Shown in pieces: positions 1 to 6,838 of a stretch of 17,431 nt of DNA. The DNA comes from Allobrachymonas sp. (GTDB lineage Bacteria; Pseudomonadota; Gammaproteobacteria; Burkholderiales; Burkholderiaceae): contig JAUMXD010000025.1 in assembly GCA_030529305.1 (NCBI GenBank), positions 1 to 17,431 of the forward strand, given 5' to 3'. The translations under genes were made by a program, and so were the position numbers. The first letter of the stretch is position 1. Each line of letters starts with the position of its first letter. The notes beneath the pieces are model-generated. The model searched no databases. It worked only from the letters and a program-made list of their open reading frames with translations, and was not told the origin of the DNA.

Positions 1-85
1 AGGAGGTGTCTTTGGGCAGAACCTCGGAATACGCGGGAACGAGAAGAACGTCATCAAACGTGAGGGCTTTACCGAGCAGGCGCAT
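1..85 (-). CDS. guaB: Inosine-5'-monophosphate dehydrogenase, N-terminal fragment (cut by window edge)
   Basis: Only the first 28 codons are inside the window; the gene runs off the left edge. The reverse strand reads MRLLGKALTFDDVLLVPAYS and continues EVLPKDTS, which is the characteristic start of bacterial IMP dehydrogenase. The enzyme oxidises IMP to XMP with NAD+ in the cytoplasm, the committed step of GMP synthesis. The start codon at 85-83 is preceded by a GGAG ribosome site about 7 bases upstream, and a TACAAT -10 box lies just beyond it. The catalytic cysteine loop and CBS domains are outside the window, so integrity cannot be judged. It is transcribed away from the DUF4124 gene. Confidence 0.93.
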   Translation of the reverse strand, partial: MRLLGKALTFDDVLLVPAYSEVLPKDTS

Positions 86-390
86 GGGTGAATCTCCAAA
101 AGGCGAATTGTATCGCCCGCACGCTTTTATCCCCTGTAGATCAGCCATTGCCCACAGCTGCCCAAGGCATGCTTTGCTCTGGCGCTACGCTCTGTCTTTA
201 TCACCTGACTGCTGCCATCTCTGCCGCATGGGTGATGCGCCGATGCATCATTGCTACACCGCCACAGTTGTTATTGCGCATGGCATCAGTCTCACGCACC
301 CATTGAGTAATACACTTACTTACCAAATACGCTTTGCAGTACCCTCATCTTGTACATCGATTGCCAATTGATTGGAAAGGTCACCTCAAC
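86..390. other. Divergent intergenic region guaB / DUF4124 gene
   Basis: This 305-base gap separates two divergent genes. It holds the guaB -10 box near its left end. On the plus strand TTGAGT at 303-308 followed by an AT-rich stretch at about 321-330 could be a weak promoter for the DUF4124 gene. Short open frames here have no ribosome site and no recognisable protein. I see no RNA gene or repeat. Confidence 0.5.
107..112 (-). promoter_or_regulatory. Probable -10 box of the guaB promoter
   Basis: The minus strand reads TACAAT here, 21 bases before the guaB start codon, which would give a 5' leader of roughly 15 bases. No good -35 box is visible at 16-18 bases spacing, so the assignment rests on the -10 match and its position. 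Confidence 0.45.
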
Positions 391-921
391 ATGAAAATAA
401 CAAGCAGCAAAACCCTGATCGCGCTGGGCCTACTTTGCTTTGCCACCAGCAGCATGGCGCAATGGCAGTGGGTGGATCGCTCGGGCCGCAAAGTGTTCAG
501 CGACCAGCCCCCGCCAGCGGATGTCCCAGAAAAAAACATCCTCAAGCGCCCCGGTGGCGTCGCTGCCGCGCCCTTGAGCGTGGTGAGTGAAGATGACAAG
601 GCATCTGCCCCGGCACCAGCCGCCAGCGCCGCACGTGCGCCCCAACCCGCAGCCAGCGAACCCAGCCTGACGCCTGAACAGAAAAAGAAACAGAAGGAAG
701 AAGAAGCCCGCGAAGCCGCCAAACGCAAAGCCGAAGAAGAAAAAATTGCCAAGGCCAAGCAAGAGAATTGCCAGCGCGCCAAAACGTCTTTGGCCTCCCT
801 TAAAACCGGCATGCGCGTACGCACGGTGAACGAAAAAGGCGAATCCACCGTGATGGATGACAAAAGCCGCTCTGCCGAGGAAAAACGCCTCAAAGACGTG
901 ATCGCTCGCGATTGCAAGTGA
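391..921 (+). CDS. DUF4124 domain-containing secreted or periplasmic protein
   Basis: A 176-residue protein of unknown function. Residues 1-23 form a signal peptide (charged MKITSSK start, hydrophobic core LIALGLLCFA, likely cleavage after SMA). Residues about 24-55 match the DUF4124 pattern, a short WxWxDxxGRxxFSD-type segment common in betaproteobacterial envelope proteins. Residues 57-92 are Ala/Pro-rich, and 94-125 are a highly charged Glu/Lys/Ala stretch that is probably helical or coiled coil. A conserved-looking C-terminal part with two cysteines (C127, C175) ends in ARDCK. The start at 391 is chosen because it gives a clean signal peptide and has GGAAAGG about 10 bases upstream; an upstream in-frame start at 334 would bury the signal. 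It is followed by a strong terminator. Function is unknown. Confidence 0.85.
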   Translation: MKITSSKTLIALGLLCFATSSMAQWQWVDRSGRKVFSDQPPPADVPEKNILKRPGGVAAAPLSVVSEDDKASAPAPAASAARAPQPAASEPSLTPEQKKKQKEEEAREAAKRKAEEEKIAKAKQENCQRAKTSLASLKTGMRVRTVNEKGESTVMDDKSRSAEEKRLKDVIARDCK

Positions 922-983
922 ACCAACTCAATCGCCTGAATCGACAAAGCCTTCAACGCCTATCTAACGACTTTCATCCCAGC

Positions 984-1016
984 AAAAACGGACTGCATCA
1001 GCAGTCCGTTTTTTTT
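984..1016. terminator. Bidirectional rho-independent terminator between the DUF4124 gene and etfB
   Basis: A 9-bp perfect stem (ACGGACTGC at 988-996, loop ATCA, GCAGTCCGT at 1001-1009) is followed by eight T on the plus strand. It is preceded by five A (984-988), which give a T run on the minus strand. It therefore can end both the DUF4124 transcript and the convergent etfB transcript. Confidence 0.9.
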
Positions 1017-1136
1017 ATGCGCCTCGCATCTGTATCTATTCAGCGCCTTGGGATGCATGCAACACGCCACTCAAGCCATGTTGCTGCGTAATCACCCCAG
1101 AGCCATTAACTGCCCAAGGCGGCCAGCAATTACCGC

Positions 1137-1886
1137 TCAAATCACCTTGGCCTCGTTTTTGAGCTTATCCACCAACTCGGCCACACTGGCCACTTTCACG
1201 CCCGCGCTGCGCTGGGGCGGCTCAGCCACGCTCAGGGTCTTCAGGCGCGGGGTCACGTCCACACCCAGTGCGGCCGGGGTTGTGTTGGCGATTTCTTTTT
1301 TCTTGGCCTTCATCATATTGGGCAAGGTCACATAGCGTGGCTCGTTCAGGCGCAAATCGCAGGTGATGACAGCGGGCAGCTGCACGGCCACGGTTTCCAG
1401 CCCGCCATCGACCTCGCGCGTCACGGTGGCTTGGCCGTCAGCCACATCTAGTTTGCTGGCGAATGTCGCCTGCGGCCAATCGGCCAGCGCTGCCAGCATT
1501 TGCCCCGTCTGGTTGGCGTCGTCATCAATGGCTTGCTTGCCCAAAAACACCAGTTGCGGCTGCTCTTGATCGGCCACGGCCTTGAGCAGTTTGGCCACGG
1601 CCAGCGGCTGCAGTTCCTCATCGGTTTCCACCAGAATGGCCCGGTCGGCCCCCATCGCCAAGGCGGTGCGCAAAGTCTCCTGGCAAGCCGCCACGCCGCA
1701 CGAAACGGCCACGATCTCGGTGACGATGCCTTTTTCTTTCAGGCGCACTGCTTCTTCCACGGCGATTTCGTCAAAGGGGTTCATGCTCATCTTGGCATTG
1801 GCCAAGTCCAGCCCGCTGTTGTCGGGCTTGACCCGAACCTTGACGTTGTAATCCACCACGCGCTTGACGGCTACCAGTGCTTTCAT
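1137..1886 (-). CDS. etfB: Electron transfer flavoprotein subunit beta
   Basis: A 249-residue protein, the usual EtfB length. EtfB pairs with EtfA to form the soluble FAD/AMP heterodimer that carries electrons from acyl-CoA and other dehydrogenases to ETF:quinone oxidoreductase. The N-terminus [20 protein letters not shown] and the ETF-beta signature at residues about 173-197 ([13 protein letters not shown] followed by [11 protein letters not shown]) are clear. The start at 1886 has GGAGAG about 8 bases upstream; an in-frame extension to 1970 lacks family similarity. etfA, which normally follows directly, is absent: 120 bases of non-coding sequence lead to the bidirectional terminator. EtfA must be encoded elsewhere if the complex works. 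Confidence 0.95.
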   Translation of the reverse strand: MKALVAVKRVVDYNVKVRVKPDNSGLDLANAKMSMNPFDEIAVEEAVRLKEKGIVTEIVAVSCGVAACQETLRTALAMGADRAILVETDEELQPLAVAKLLKAVADQEQPQLVFLGKQAIDDDANQTGQMLAALADWPQATFASKLDVADGQATVTREVDGGLETVAVQLPAVITCDLRLNEPRYVTLPNMMKAKKKEIANTTPAALGVDVTPRLKTLSVAEPPQRSAGVKVASVAELVDKLKNEAKVI

Positions 1887-2204
1887 GCTTGTGCTCTCCA
1901 CAGGCCCAACAAGGGGCGGTCTTGCCAATGGTCCATTTGAGGACATGTTCTGAAGGCGAAATCGTGCCACCGCAAAGTACCAGCATCAGCACCTGGATGG
2001 CGCGGCACGCATGTGCCAACGGCGCGATTGTACGAAGGCTGGCAGCCACGTGCCTGCTGCGCTGCGCACAAACACAGGGCATCGTCAGCATCTGCGCTTT
2101 TTGCTTCAGTCACGCTCAACACGCCCAGCAAACCACAGCGCCTTGCAGGCCCTTGTGCCGCATGCAAAGCCGCGCGCATGCGCGATGATGCACAATGCCG
2201 AGCG
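1887..2204. other. Divergent intergenic region etfB / nth
   Basis: This 318-base gap contains the putative etfB -10 box on the minus strand. A CACAAT hexamer at 2191-2196 lies only 9 bases before the nth start. Open frames running through it are extensions of the neighbouring genes without family similarity. rnfB/rsxB, often next to nth in proteobacteria, is not here. Nothing else is visible. Confidence 0.45.
2027..2032 (-). promoter_or_regulatory. Possible -10 box for etfB
   Basis: The minus strand reads TACAAT, the same hexamer seen before guaB and ssrA, about 140 bases upstream of the etfB start. The -35 region is poor (CAGGCA at 18 bases spacing). If used, it implies a long 5' leader of about 130 bases. 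Confidence 0.35.
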
Positions 2205-2876
2205 ATGAAAAAAGAACAAATCGTCCGTTTCTTCCAGACCCTGCAAGCGGCCAACCCCGAGCCACGCAGCGAACTGGAATACAGCACCCCGTTCGAGTTG
2301 CTGATCGCCGTCCTCCTGAGCGCGCAAGCCACCGACATCAGCGTGAACAAGGCCACCGCCAAGCTCTACCCCATCGCCAACACGCCGCAAGCCTTGCTGG
2401 ACCTGGGGCAAGAGGGGCTGGAAAGCCACATCAAAACCATTGGCCTGTTTCGCAGCAAAGCCAAGCACATCCTGCAAACCTGCCGCATCCTGCTCGACCA
2501 ATACCAGGGCCAAGTGCCGCAAGACCGAGCGGCCCTGGAAAGCCTGCCCGGCGTGGGCCGCAAAACCGCTAACGTGGTGCTGAACGTGGCCTTTGGCCAA
2601 CCCACCATGGCCGTGGATACGCACATCTTTCGCGTGGGCAACCGCACAGGCCTGGCACCCGGCAAAACCCCGCTGGAGGTTGAACTCAAATTGCTCAAGC
2701 GCATCCCCAAAGAGTTCATGCTGCACGCGCACCATTGGCTCATCCTGCACGGGCGCTACGTTTGCAAGGCCCGCACGCCCGAATGCTGGCACTGCTCGGT
2801 GGCCGACTGTTGCGACTACAAGCCCAAAACGACGCGCCCCCAATCCGCCAGCCGCACGCGGGCCGCGGCCAAATGA
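2205..2876 (+). CDS. nth: Endonuclease III (DNA glycosylase/AP lyase)
   Basis: A 223-residue base-excision repair enzyme that removes oxidised pyrimidines and cleaves the abasic site. The helix-hairpin-helix LPGVGRKTANVV (residues 114-125) contains the catalytic lysine K120. The GPD-loop aspartate is D138 in VDTHIFRVGNR. The [4Fe-4S] cluster ligands C187, C194, C197 and C203 show the C-x6-C-x2-C-x5-C spacing. These positions agree with E. coli Nth numbering. A basic 15-residue tail follows the cluster. Start 2205 (MKKEQIVRFF) matches the family N-terminus; no strong ribosome site is seen, and an open frame extends further upstream without similarity. It appears to be a single-gene transcript. 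Confidence 0.96.
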   Translation: MKKEQIVRFFQTLQAANPEPRSELEYSTPFELLIAVLLSAQATDISVNKATAKLYPIANTPQALLDLGQEGLESHIKTIGLFRSKAKHILQTCRILLDQYQGQVPQDRAALESLPGVGRKTANVVLNVAFGQPTMAVDTHIFRVGNRTGLAPGKTPLEVELKLLKRIPKEFMLHAHHWLILHGRYVCKARTPECWHCSVADCCDYKPKTTRPQSASRTRAAAK

Positions 2877-2983
2877 TTGGCTGATCCAAGCAATTGATTG
2901 AGTGGCCGGCCAACGCGCAGCCAAGCTGTGCATTGCCCCCGTGCTGCCAACCGCTCCTGCGGTCTCAGCCAGCCAAGCGCCCA

Positions 2984-3013
2984 CTGGCAAAAAAACCAGC
3001 CTGACGGTACAAT
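2984..3013 (+). promoter_or_regulatory. ssrA promoter (-35 CTGGCA, -10 TACAAT)
   Basis: CTGGCA at 2984-2989 and TACAAT at 3008-3013 are separated by 18 bases. The -10 box lies 14 bases before the mature tmRNA 5' end, leaving a short leader for RNase P to remove. Confidence 0.65.
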
Positions 3014-3027
3014 CCCCCCCCACATAT

Positions 3028-3403
3028 GGGGCTGCACTGGTTTCGACATGGGTTCGGAAGCGTTGCGGAGCATGCCGAGCTTGATTCACGCTCGTTAATC
3101 TCGATTCAAAAAAGTAACTGCAAACGACGAACGTTTCGCACTCGCCGCTTAATCCGGCGAGCCTTGCAACAGCACGTCAATGGGCTGGGCAAGGGCGGCG
3201 CAAGCCGTCCCGGCTGCAAGGGAATTCACATTGACTGGTCGCGCGCCGTGCTCCTTGGCGCGTGGCGAGATTCAAGGGAGCTGGCCTGTTGTGCAGCGTG
3301 CCGCTGCGCGGCATAGCAGGCAAGATCAAACCAGCCGGCTAAGCATGTAGAACCGAACGAAGAAGGCTTATGGACGCGGGTTCAAATCCCGCCAGCTCCA
3401 CCA
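3028..3403 (+). ncRNA. ssrA: Transfer-messenger RNA (tmRNA)
   Basis: A 376-base one-piece tmRNA, which rescues stalled ribosomes by trans-translation with SmpB. The 5' end GGGGCTG pairs with CAGCTCC near the 3' end (one G-U), followed by an encoded A and CCA, giving the tRNA-like acceptor stem. The 3' part carries the T-arm GCGGGTTCAAATCCCGC at 3376-3392. The resume codon GCA at 3120 opens the tag frame ANDERFALAA, ending in TAA at 3150-3152; this tag is typical of some betaproteobacteria. The section between the tag and the T-arm contains GC-rich paired segments consistent with the pseudoknot domains. It is flanked by its own promoter and terminator. Confidence 0.97.
3120..3152 (+). other. 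tmRNA proteolysis-tag reading frame (ANDERFALAA, stop)
   Basis: Codons GCA AAC GAC GAA CGT TTC GCA CTC GCC GCT TAA lie inside ssrA. The tag ends in ALAA, the usual hydrophobic degron recognised by ClpXP-type proteases. It is translated only as part of trans-translation. Confidence 0.95.
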
Positions 3404-3415
3404 CACATCAATCCA

Positions 3416-3450
3416 ACGCCATCCGATAACGTCTATCGGGTGGCGTTTTT
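3416..3450 (+). terminator. Rho-independent terminator of ssrA
   Basis: A 13-bp stem (3416-3428 with 3434-3446, one G-T wobble), a 5-base loop and a TTTTTCTTT tail begin 12 bases after the tmRNA CCA end. Confidence 0.9.
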
Positions 3451-3529
3451 CTTTGGAGCAAGCTGGCAAAGGGCAACACCTCTCTGGGCCTTGAGATATT
3501 CTTTGCGTTTTTGACTTCTCTAACGTCGC

Positions 3530-3835
3530 ATGAGTAGCAGCAACATCCTCACCTTGCGCATTTGCAGCAAGGGTTTTGCCAAGCTGGTAGCTGGCCTGGT
3601 TCACAGCAAATACCGGCCGGCCAAGCCATATTGGCAAAAGCGCCTGTTTGATGCCAACGGCCAGCCCAAGCCCTTCAGCGCTGTGCATATCAAAAATGGC
3701 TATCACGCCGATTCACCCTTGGCCATCTGCGAGCTGCGGGGTATTTCGGCAAAGATTGAGGAGCATGAGGGCCAAGCGTGCTACCGCATTGACTTGGGCC
3801 CAGTTGTTGAGATACAGAACTACCCTGCCCCATAA
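3530..3835 (+). CDS. Small hypothetical protein, possibly ASCH-like (PUA superfamily)
   Basis: A 101-residue ORF directly behind the tmRNA terminator. The layout resembles small ASCH-type proteins: an N-terminal strand and helix (NILTLRICSKGFAKLVAGLV), a YRPAKPYWQKRLF motif at residues 28-40, a polar loop, then HIKNGYHADSPLAICELRGI (residues 53-72) and a final strand LGPVVEI. In related proteins a basic, aromatic R-x-x-x-P-Y-W-x-x-R-L motif is followed by a beta-strand with NGY. The glutamate often found just before the arginine is replaced here (SKYRPAKPYW). ASCH domains are thought to bind RNA or modified nucleosides. No ribosome site is evident, and upstream DNA shows no promoter. Recognition is from memory of motif pattern, so the family call is tentative; the ORF itself is probably genuine. 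Confidence 0.5.
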   Translation: MSSSNILTLRICSKGFAKLVAGLVHSKYRPAKPYWQKRLFDANGQPKPFSAVHIKNGYHADSPLAICELRGISAKIEEHEGQACYRIDLGPVVEIQNYPAP

Positions 3836-4308
3836 ATACAAGCTCTTCGCAAACGCCTAGCGACGAGGCTGCATGCCACTCACGAAAAAACCATACGCAC
3901 GTACGCGCCAGGCCTTTTAAATGGATGCGCGCACAAGGGCAACGCAGCTGAAGTGGCTAAAGCGCACTGCCAAGGCTTTGTTCCTGCACGCTCCAATATG
4001 TCTCAGCGCCTGCGGCAAGCCAAGCGCCCACTTCCTTCCTGCTTAAGCAGCTAGCTGCACACTCGGCTTGGCAACAAGTTTCAAAGCCACAGCGCCGATC
4101 CAAACAAGCCGCCATTCTGCCAGCGGCTACCTTTACCTCTTTACTTAATAGGCAAGAGGCTTCATCCAGATTGGCTGCATCTTGCCTGGTACCAACTGGC
4201 AGTTTGACCATTTTCGGTTTACGGCTTTCATTGCCCAGCCGCCAACAATCATTTACGATGCCCGCCCCATATATAAAACCATGTCATCCAACCACATCAG
4301 AGGAACAA
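3836..4308. other. Gene-poor stretch between the ASCH-like ORF and tehB
   Basis: 473 bases without a convincing gene. An 84-codon minus-strand frame at 3957-4211 has no ribosome site and an unusual Cys/Ala-rich composition, so I do not call it. Two overlapping 12-bp perfect palindromes occur at 4039-4058. The right end contains the putative tehB promoter. No integrase remnant or copy of the tmRNA 3' end is visible. Confidence 0.5.
4231..4259 (+). promoter_or_regulatory. Probable tehB promoter
   Basis: TTGCCC (4231-4236) and TACGAT (4254-4259) are spaced by exactly 17 bases, each matching four of six consensus positions. The predicted transcript would start about 40 bases before the tehB start codon. 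Confidence 0.5.
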
Positions 4309-5175
4309 ATGGAGAACCTGATTTGCTACAAGCAATTACCAGTCTGGAATAAAGAAACGTTGCCCCAAGCCTTTCAACAAAAACACAATACAAAAATCGG
4401 AACCTGGGCCAAGCTGACTGTTTTCAAAGGAAAGCTGAAGTTTTACGAGTTGAATGAAAATGGCGAAGAGATCGCCCAGCATATTTTCACGCCAGAAAAC
4501 CCAGCCCCTTTTGTTGAGCCGCAAGCATGGCACCGCGTGGAGCCTTTTTCTGATGACTTGGAATGCCAGCTGGCTTTTTATTGCCGGCCGGAAAACTATT
4601 ACGAGAAGAAGTACCACCTCTCTGCCGTACATTCTGAAGTGCTAGAGCTGACACAGCACGTTCAATCGGGGCGCGCTCTGGATTTGGGCTGTGGCCGTGG
4701 GCGCAACGCTTTGTATCTGGGCCGCTTGGGCTTTTATGTAACAGCGCTGGATAATCACCCCGAAAGCATTCAAACCCTGAACGATATTATAGAAAAGGAG
4801 GATATTCAGAACATTCAAACCGGCGTTTACGATATCAACCTGGCAAACATCGATCAAGAATACGATCTGATTATCTCTACTGTGGTCATGATGTTTTTGC
4901 AGCGCGACAAAATACCTGCCATTATCGGCAATATGCAAAATCAAACGGCAGCAGGCGGCTACAATTTAATTGTTTGTGCCATGAATACGGCAGACTGCCC
5001 ATGCCCGATGCCTTTTTCCTTCACCTTCAAAGAAAACGAGTTGAAAGATTACTACAAAGGCTGGAAAATCGTCAAATACAACGAAAACATGGGCAGATTG
5101 CACAAAACCGATGCCAATGGCAAGCCTTTTGAGTTCCGTTTTGCCACTCTGCTGGCGCAAAAGCCACAGTCGTAA
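4309..5175 (+). CDS. tehB: Tellurite resistance methyltransferase TehB
   Basis: A 288-residue SAM-dependent methyltransferase, the length of the two-domain Haemophilus-type TehB (about 286). Residues 1-95 form the N-terminal cupin-like DUF1971 domain (LICYKQLPVWNKETLPQ, FVEPQAWHRVEPFSDDLEC). Residues about 105-288 form the Rossmann methyltransferase, with the SAM-binding motif LDLGCGRGRN at 124-133 and the acidic end of strand 2 at D148. The C-terminus has PFSFTFKENELKDYY and YNENMGRLHKTD, hallmark TehB segments. Family members methylate tellurite and are linked to tellurite and oxidant resistance. Start 4309 has AGAGGA 4 bases upstream; an in-frame frame open to 4171 has no family similarity. 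tehA is not adjacent. Codon use is AT-richer than the neighbours by eye, and the protein looks close to Pasteurellaceae TehB, which suggests horizontal transfer. Confidence 0.95.
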   Translation: MENLICYKQLPVWNKETLPQAFQQKHNTKIGTWAKLTVFKGKLKFYELNENGEEIAQHIFTPENPAPFVEPQAWHRVEPFSDDLECQLAFYCRPENYYEKKYHLSAVHSEVLELTQHVQSGRALDLGCGRGRNALYLGRLGFYVTALDNHPESIQTLNDIIEKEDIQNIQTGVYDINLANIDQEYDLIISTVVMMFLQRDKIPAIIGNMQNQTAAGGYNLIVCAMNTADCPCPMPFSFTFKENELKDYYKGWKIVKYNENMGRLHKTDANGKPFEFRFATLLAQKPQS

Positions 5176-5224
5176 TCCGTACACCGCCATCCCTTCAAAG
5201 CAAACAATTAGTTTGTGATTGAGT

Positions 5225-5255
5225 GCCACACCTTTCGCCAAGGTGTGGCGTTTTT
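5225..5255 (+). terminator. Rho-independent terminator of tehB
   Basis: A perfect 10-bp stem (GCCACACCTT 5225-5234, loop TCGCC, AAGGTGTGGC 5240-5249) is followed by GTTTTTCT. It lies about 50 bases after the tehB stop. Confidence 0.9.
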
Positions 5256-5414
5256 CTAGATGGCATTGCACTTCTCTCAAGGCAAGCTACGCGCCGCTTG
5301 GCTTTCACCCAGGCCACCATATACCATGCACCCCGGCTGCTTTGCGCACAAGCCAAACACATATGCACTCAATGGCCAGCGCTCAGTGCCCCGTTACTTT
5401 CTGGCCTGCTCGGC

Positions 5415-5420
5415 TATGAT
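5415..5420 (+). promoter_or_regulatory. Possible -10 box for yrbG
   Basis: TATGAT occurs 31 bases before the yrbG start codon. No convincing -35 box lies at the right distance, so the call is weak. Confidence 0.3.
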
Positions 5421-5450
5421 GGCGGCCCTGTTCCGTGAACGAGGCTTTTT

Positions 5451-6431
5451 ATGGCTCTGGCTTTTACCGCTGTGATTTTTGGTTTGGCGCTTTTGGTATG
5501 GAGCGCTGACCGCTTTGTGGATGGCGCTGCTTCAACGGCTCGCCATTTCGGCATGCCGCCGTTGCTGATCGGCATGGTGATTGTGGGTTTTGGCACCTCG
5601 GCTCCAGAAATAGTCGTTTCAACCCTGGCTTCTTTGCAAAAAAATCCAGGTATTGCGCTGGGCAATGCCTATGGCTCCAACATCACCAACATCGCCTTGA
5701 TTTTGGGTCTGACCGCGCTGATCAGCCCTATTGCCGTGCACTCTTTGGTTTTGCGTAAAGAGCTGCCCATTCTCACGGCCATTACGCTTTTGGCTGCCGG
5801 CTTGCTCTGGGATGGCGCCATTTCTCGCTTGGATGCCTTGGTGCTGCTGGGCGTTTTCAGCGGCTTGATGATCTGGACGATCAGGCAGGGTATGCTCAAA
5901 AAGGCCGACGCTTTGGGCGGAGAGATGGAGCAAACACTGCAAGAGCAACAAGCCATGCCCATACGCCGTGCGCTTTTTTGGCTGGTGGTTGGCCTTGTGC
6001 TGCTGATTGTGAGTTCGCGCATCCTGGTCTGGGGTGCCGTGAGCATTGCCCATCGGTTTGGCGTTAGCGATTTGGTGATTGGCTTGACCATTGTTGCCGT
6101 TGGCACCTCGTTGCCTGAGCTGGCATCCTCCGTCATCGCCACCCGCAAAGGCGAACACGACATTGCCTTGGGCAATGTGCTGGGATCCAATCTTTTCAAC
6201 ACCCTGGCCGTTGTGGGTGTTGCTGGCGCCATTCACCCCATGACGGTAGGGCAAGAAGTGCTCAATCGCGACATATCAACCATGACGCTGCTGACCGTGT
6301 CGCTGTTCCTCTTCGGTTATGGTTTTCGTGGCCCGGGGCGCATCAACCGCCTGGAAGGCGCCACACTGTTGGTTTGTTATGTAGGGTATACGGTTTATTT
6401 GTTGAGCACGACTTTTGCACAGTCGGCATAA
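5451..6431 (+). CDS. yrbG: Sodium/calcium exchanger family membrane protein (YrbG-like)
   Basis: A 326-residue inner-membrane antiporter of the CaCA superfamily, essentially the length of E. coli YrbG (325). It shows the two inverted repeats of the family: alpha-1 with GFGTSAPE (residues 46-53) and GNAYGSN (71-77), and alpha-2 with AVGTSLPE (216-223) and GNVLGSN (241-247). The GTSxPE glutamates are the ion-binding residues. Around ten hydrophobic segments are visible, with a charged cytoplasmic-type loop at about 146-172 between the halves. Such proteins exchange Na+ for Ca2+; substrate specificity here is inferred from family only. The start has GAGG about 6 bases upstream. In many proteobacteria the gene heads the lipopolysaccharide-transport cluster (kdsD, lptC), but those genes are absent here. 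Confidence 0.93.
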   Translation: MALAFTAVIFGLALLVWSADRFVDGAASTARHFGMPPLLIGMVIVGFGTSAPEIVVSTLASLQKNPGIALGNAYGSNITNIALILGLTALISPIAVHSLVLRKELPILTAITLLAAGLLWDGAISRLDALVLLGVFSGLMIWTIRQGMLKKADALGGEMEQTLQEQQAMPIRRALFWLVVGLVLLIVSSRILVWGAVSIAHRFGVSDLVIGLTIVAVGTSLPELASSVIATRKGEHDIALGNVLGSNLFNTLAVVGVAGAIHPMTVGQEVLNRDISTMTLLTVSLFLFGYGFRGPGRINRLEGATLLVCYVGYTVYLLSTTFAQSA

Positions 6432-6629
6432 GCGTTTTTAACCTTGTCTTTGGGATTGACTTGCCCTTTCACGGAAGCGAACTCGGGCGTTTGAGACCCG
6501 CTTGATCCCAGAGGGAGACTACCGGCCAAGCGTGCAGCACTTATTGGCAATACTCTTGATCACACAAAGCATGAACGAACAAACCGCTTGCATATGCTGA
6601 AAGCTTTGGCAACAACCACTCATTCCATG

Positions 6630-6663
6630 AAAAAGAAACGCACCGATCGGTGCGTTTCTTTTT
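6630..6663. terminator. Perfect palindromic terminator after yrbG
   Basis: A 34-base perfect inverted repeat: arms of 15 bases around a GATC loop (6645-6648), with A-rich left and T-rich right ends (AAAAAGAAACGCACC paired with GGTGCGTTTCTTTTT). It can act in either direction, but only the plus-strand side has an obvious gene to terminate. Confidence 0.85.
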
Positions 6664-6747
6664 ATACGTCAGGCTTGCGAATCAACCGATACTCAATTGC
6701 CTACGCTCCCGCATGGCATGTGAAGGCTGAATCAACGGGCACTCATC

Positions 6748-6753
6748 TAAAAT
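6748..6753 (+). promoter_or_regulatory. Possible -10 box for the DUF3460-scpA operon
   Basis: TAAAAT lies about 85 bases before the DUF3460 start codon. The -35 region is weak. Confidence 0.35.
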
Positions 6754-6838
6754 AACTCGTCATCATCACAAGCGTCCTTCAATGTTCAATGCGTACAACA
6801 AGGGTTCGCTTTTATTCCTCTTTCAAAGGCGGCTCATC

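Larger units (their letters stand above)
6432..6838. other. Intergenic region between yrbG and the DUF3460/scpA operon
   Basis: About 400 bases without a recognisable gene. A perfect terminator-like palindrome lies at 6630-6663, some 200 bases after the yrbG stop, so either yrbG has a long 3' untranslated region or a small RNA ends here. A TAAAAT -10 box for the next operon sits at 6748-6753. A TTGACT hexamer at 6456-6461 has no matching -10. Confidence 0.5.

Noticed and set aside
2106..3089. 327-codon minus-strand frame
   Set aside because: Antisense to nth and overlapping the ssrA promoter and 5' end; no protein family features.
3368..3706. Minus-strand ORF of 112 codons ending WWSWRDLNPRP
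   Set aside because: The WRDLNPRP ending is the reverse complement of the tmRNA T-arm and acceptor, a well-known false gene call; the rest overlaps the terminator and the ASCH-like ORF.
3957..4211. 84-codon minus-strand frame in the gap before tehB
   Set aside because: No ribosome site, no promoter, Cys/Ala-rich composition and no recognisable motif; not enough to call a gene.
3404..5450. Possible integrative element with att repeats at ssrA
   Set aside because: No integrase gene and no repeat of the tmRNA 3' end were found downstream by eye, so no mobile element is annotated; only the island-like context is reported.
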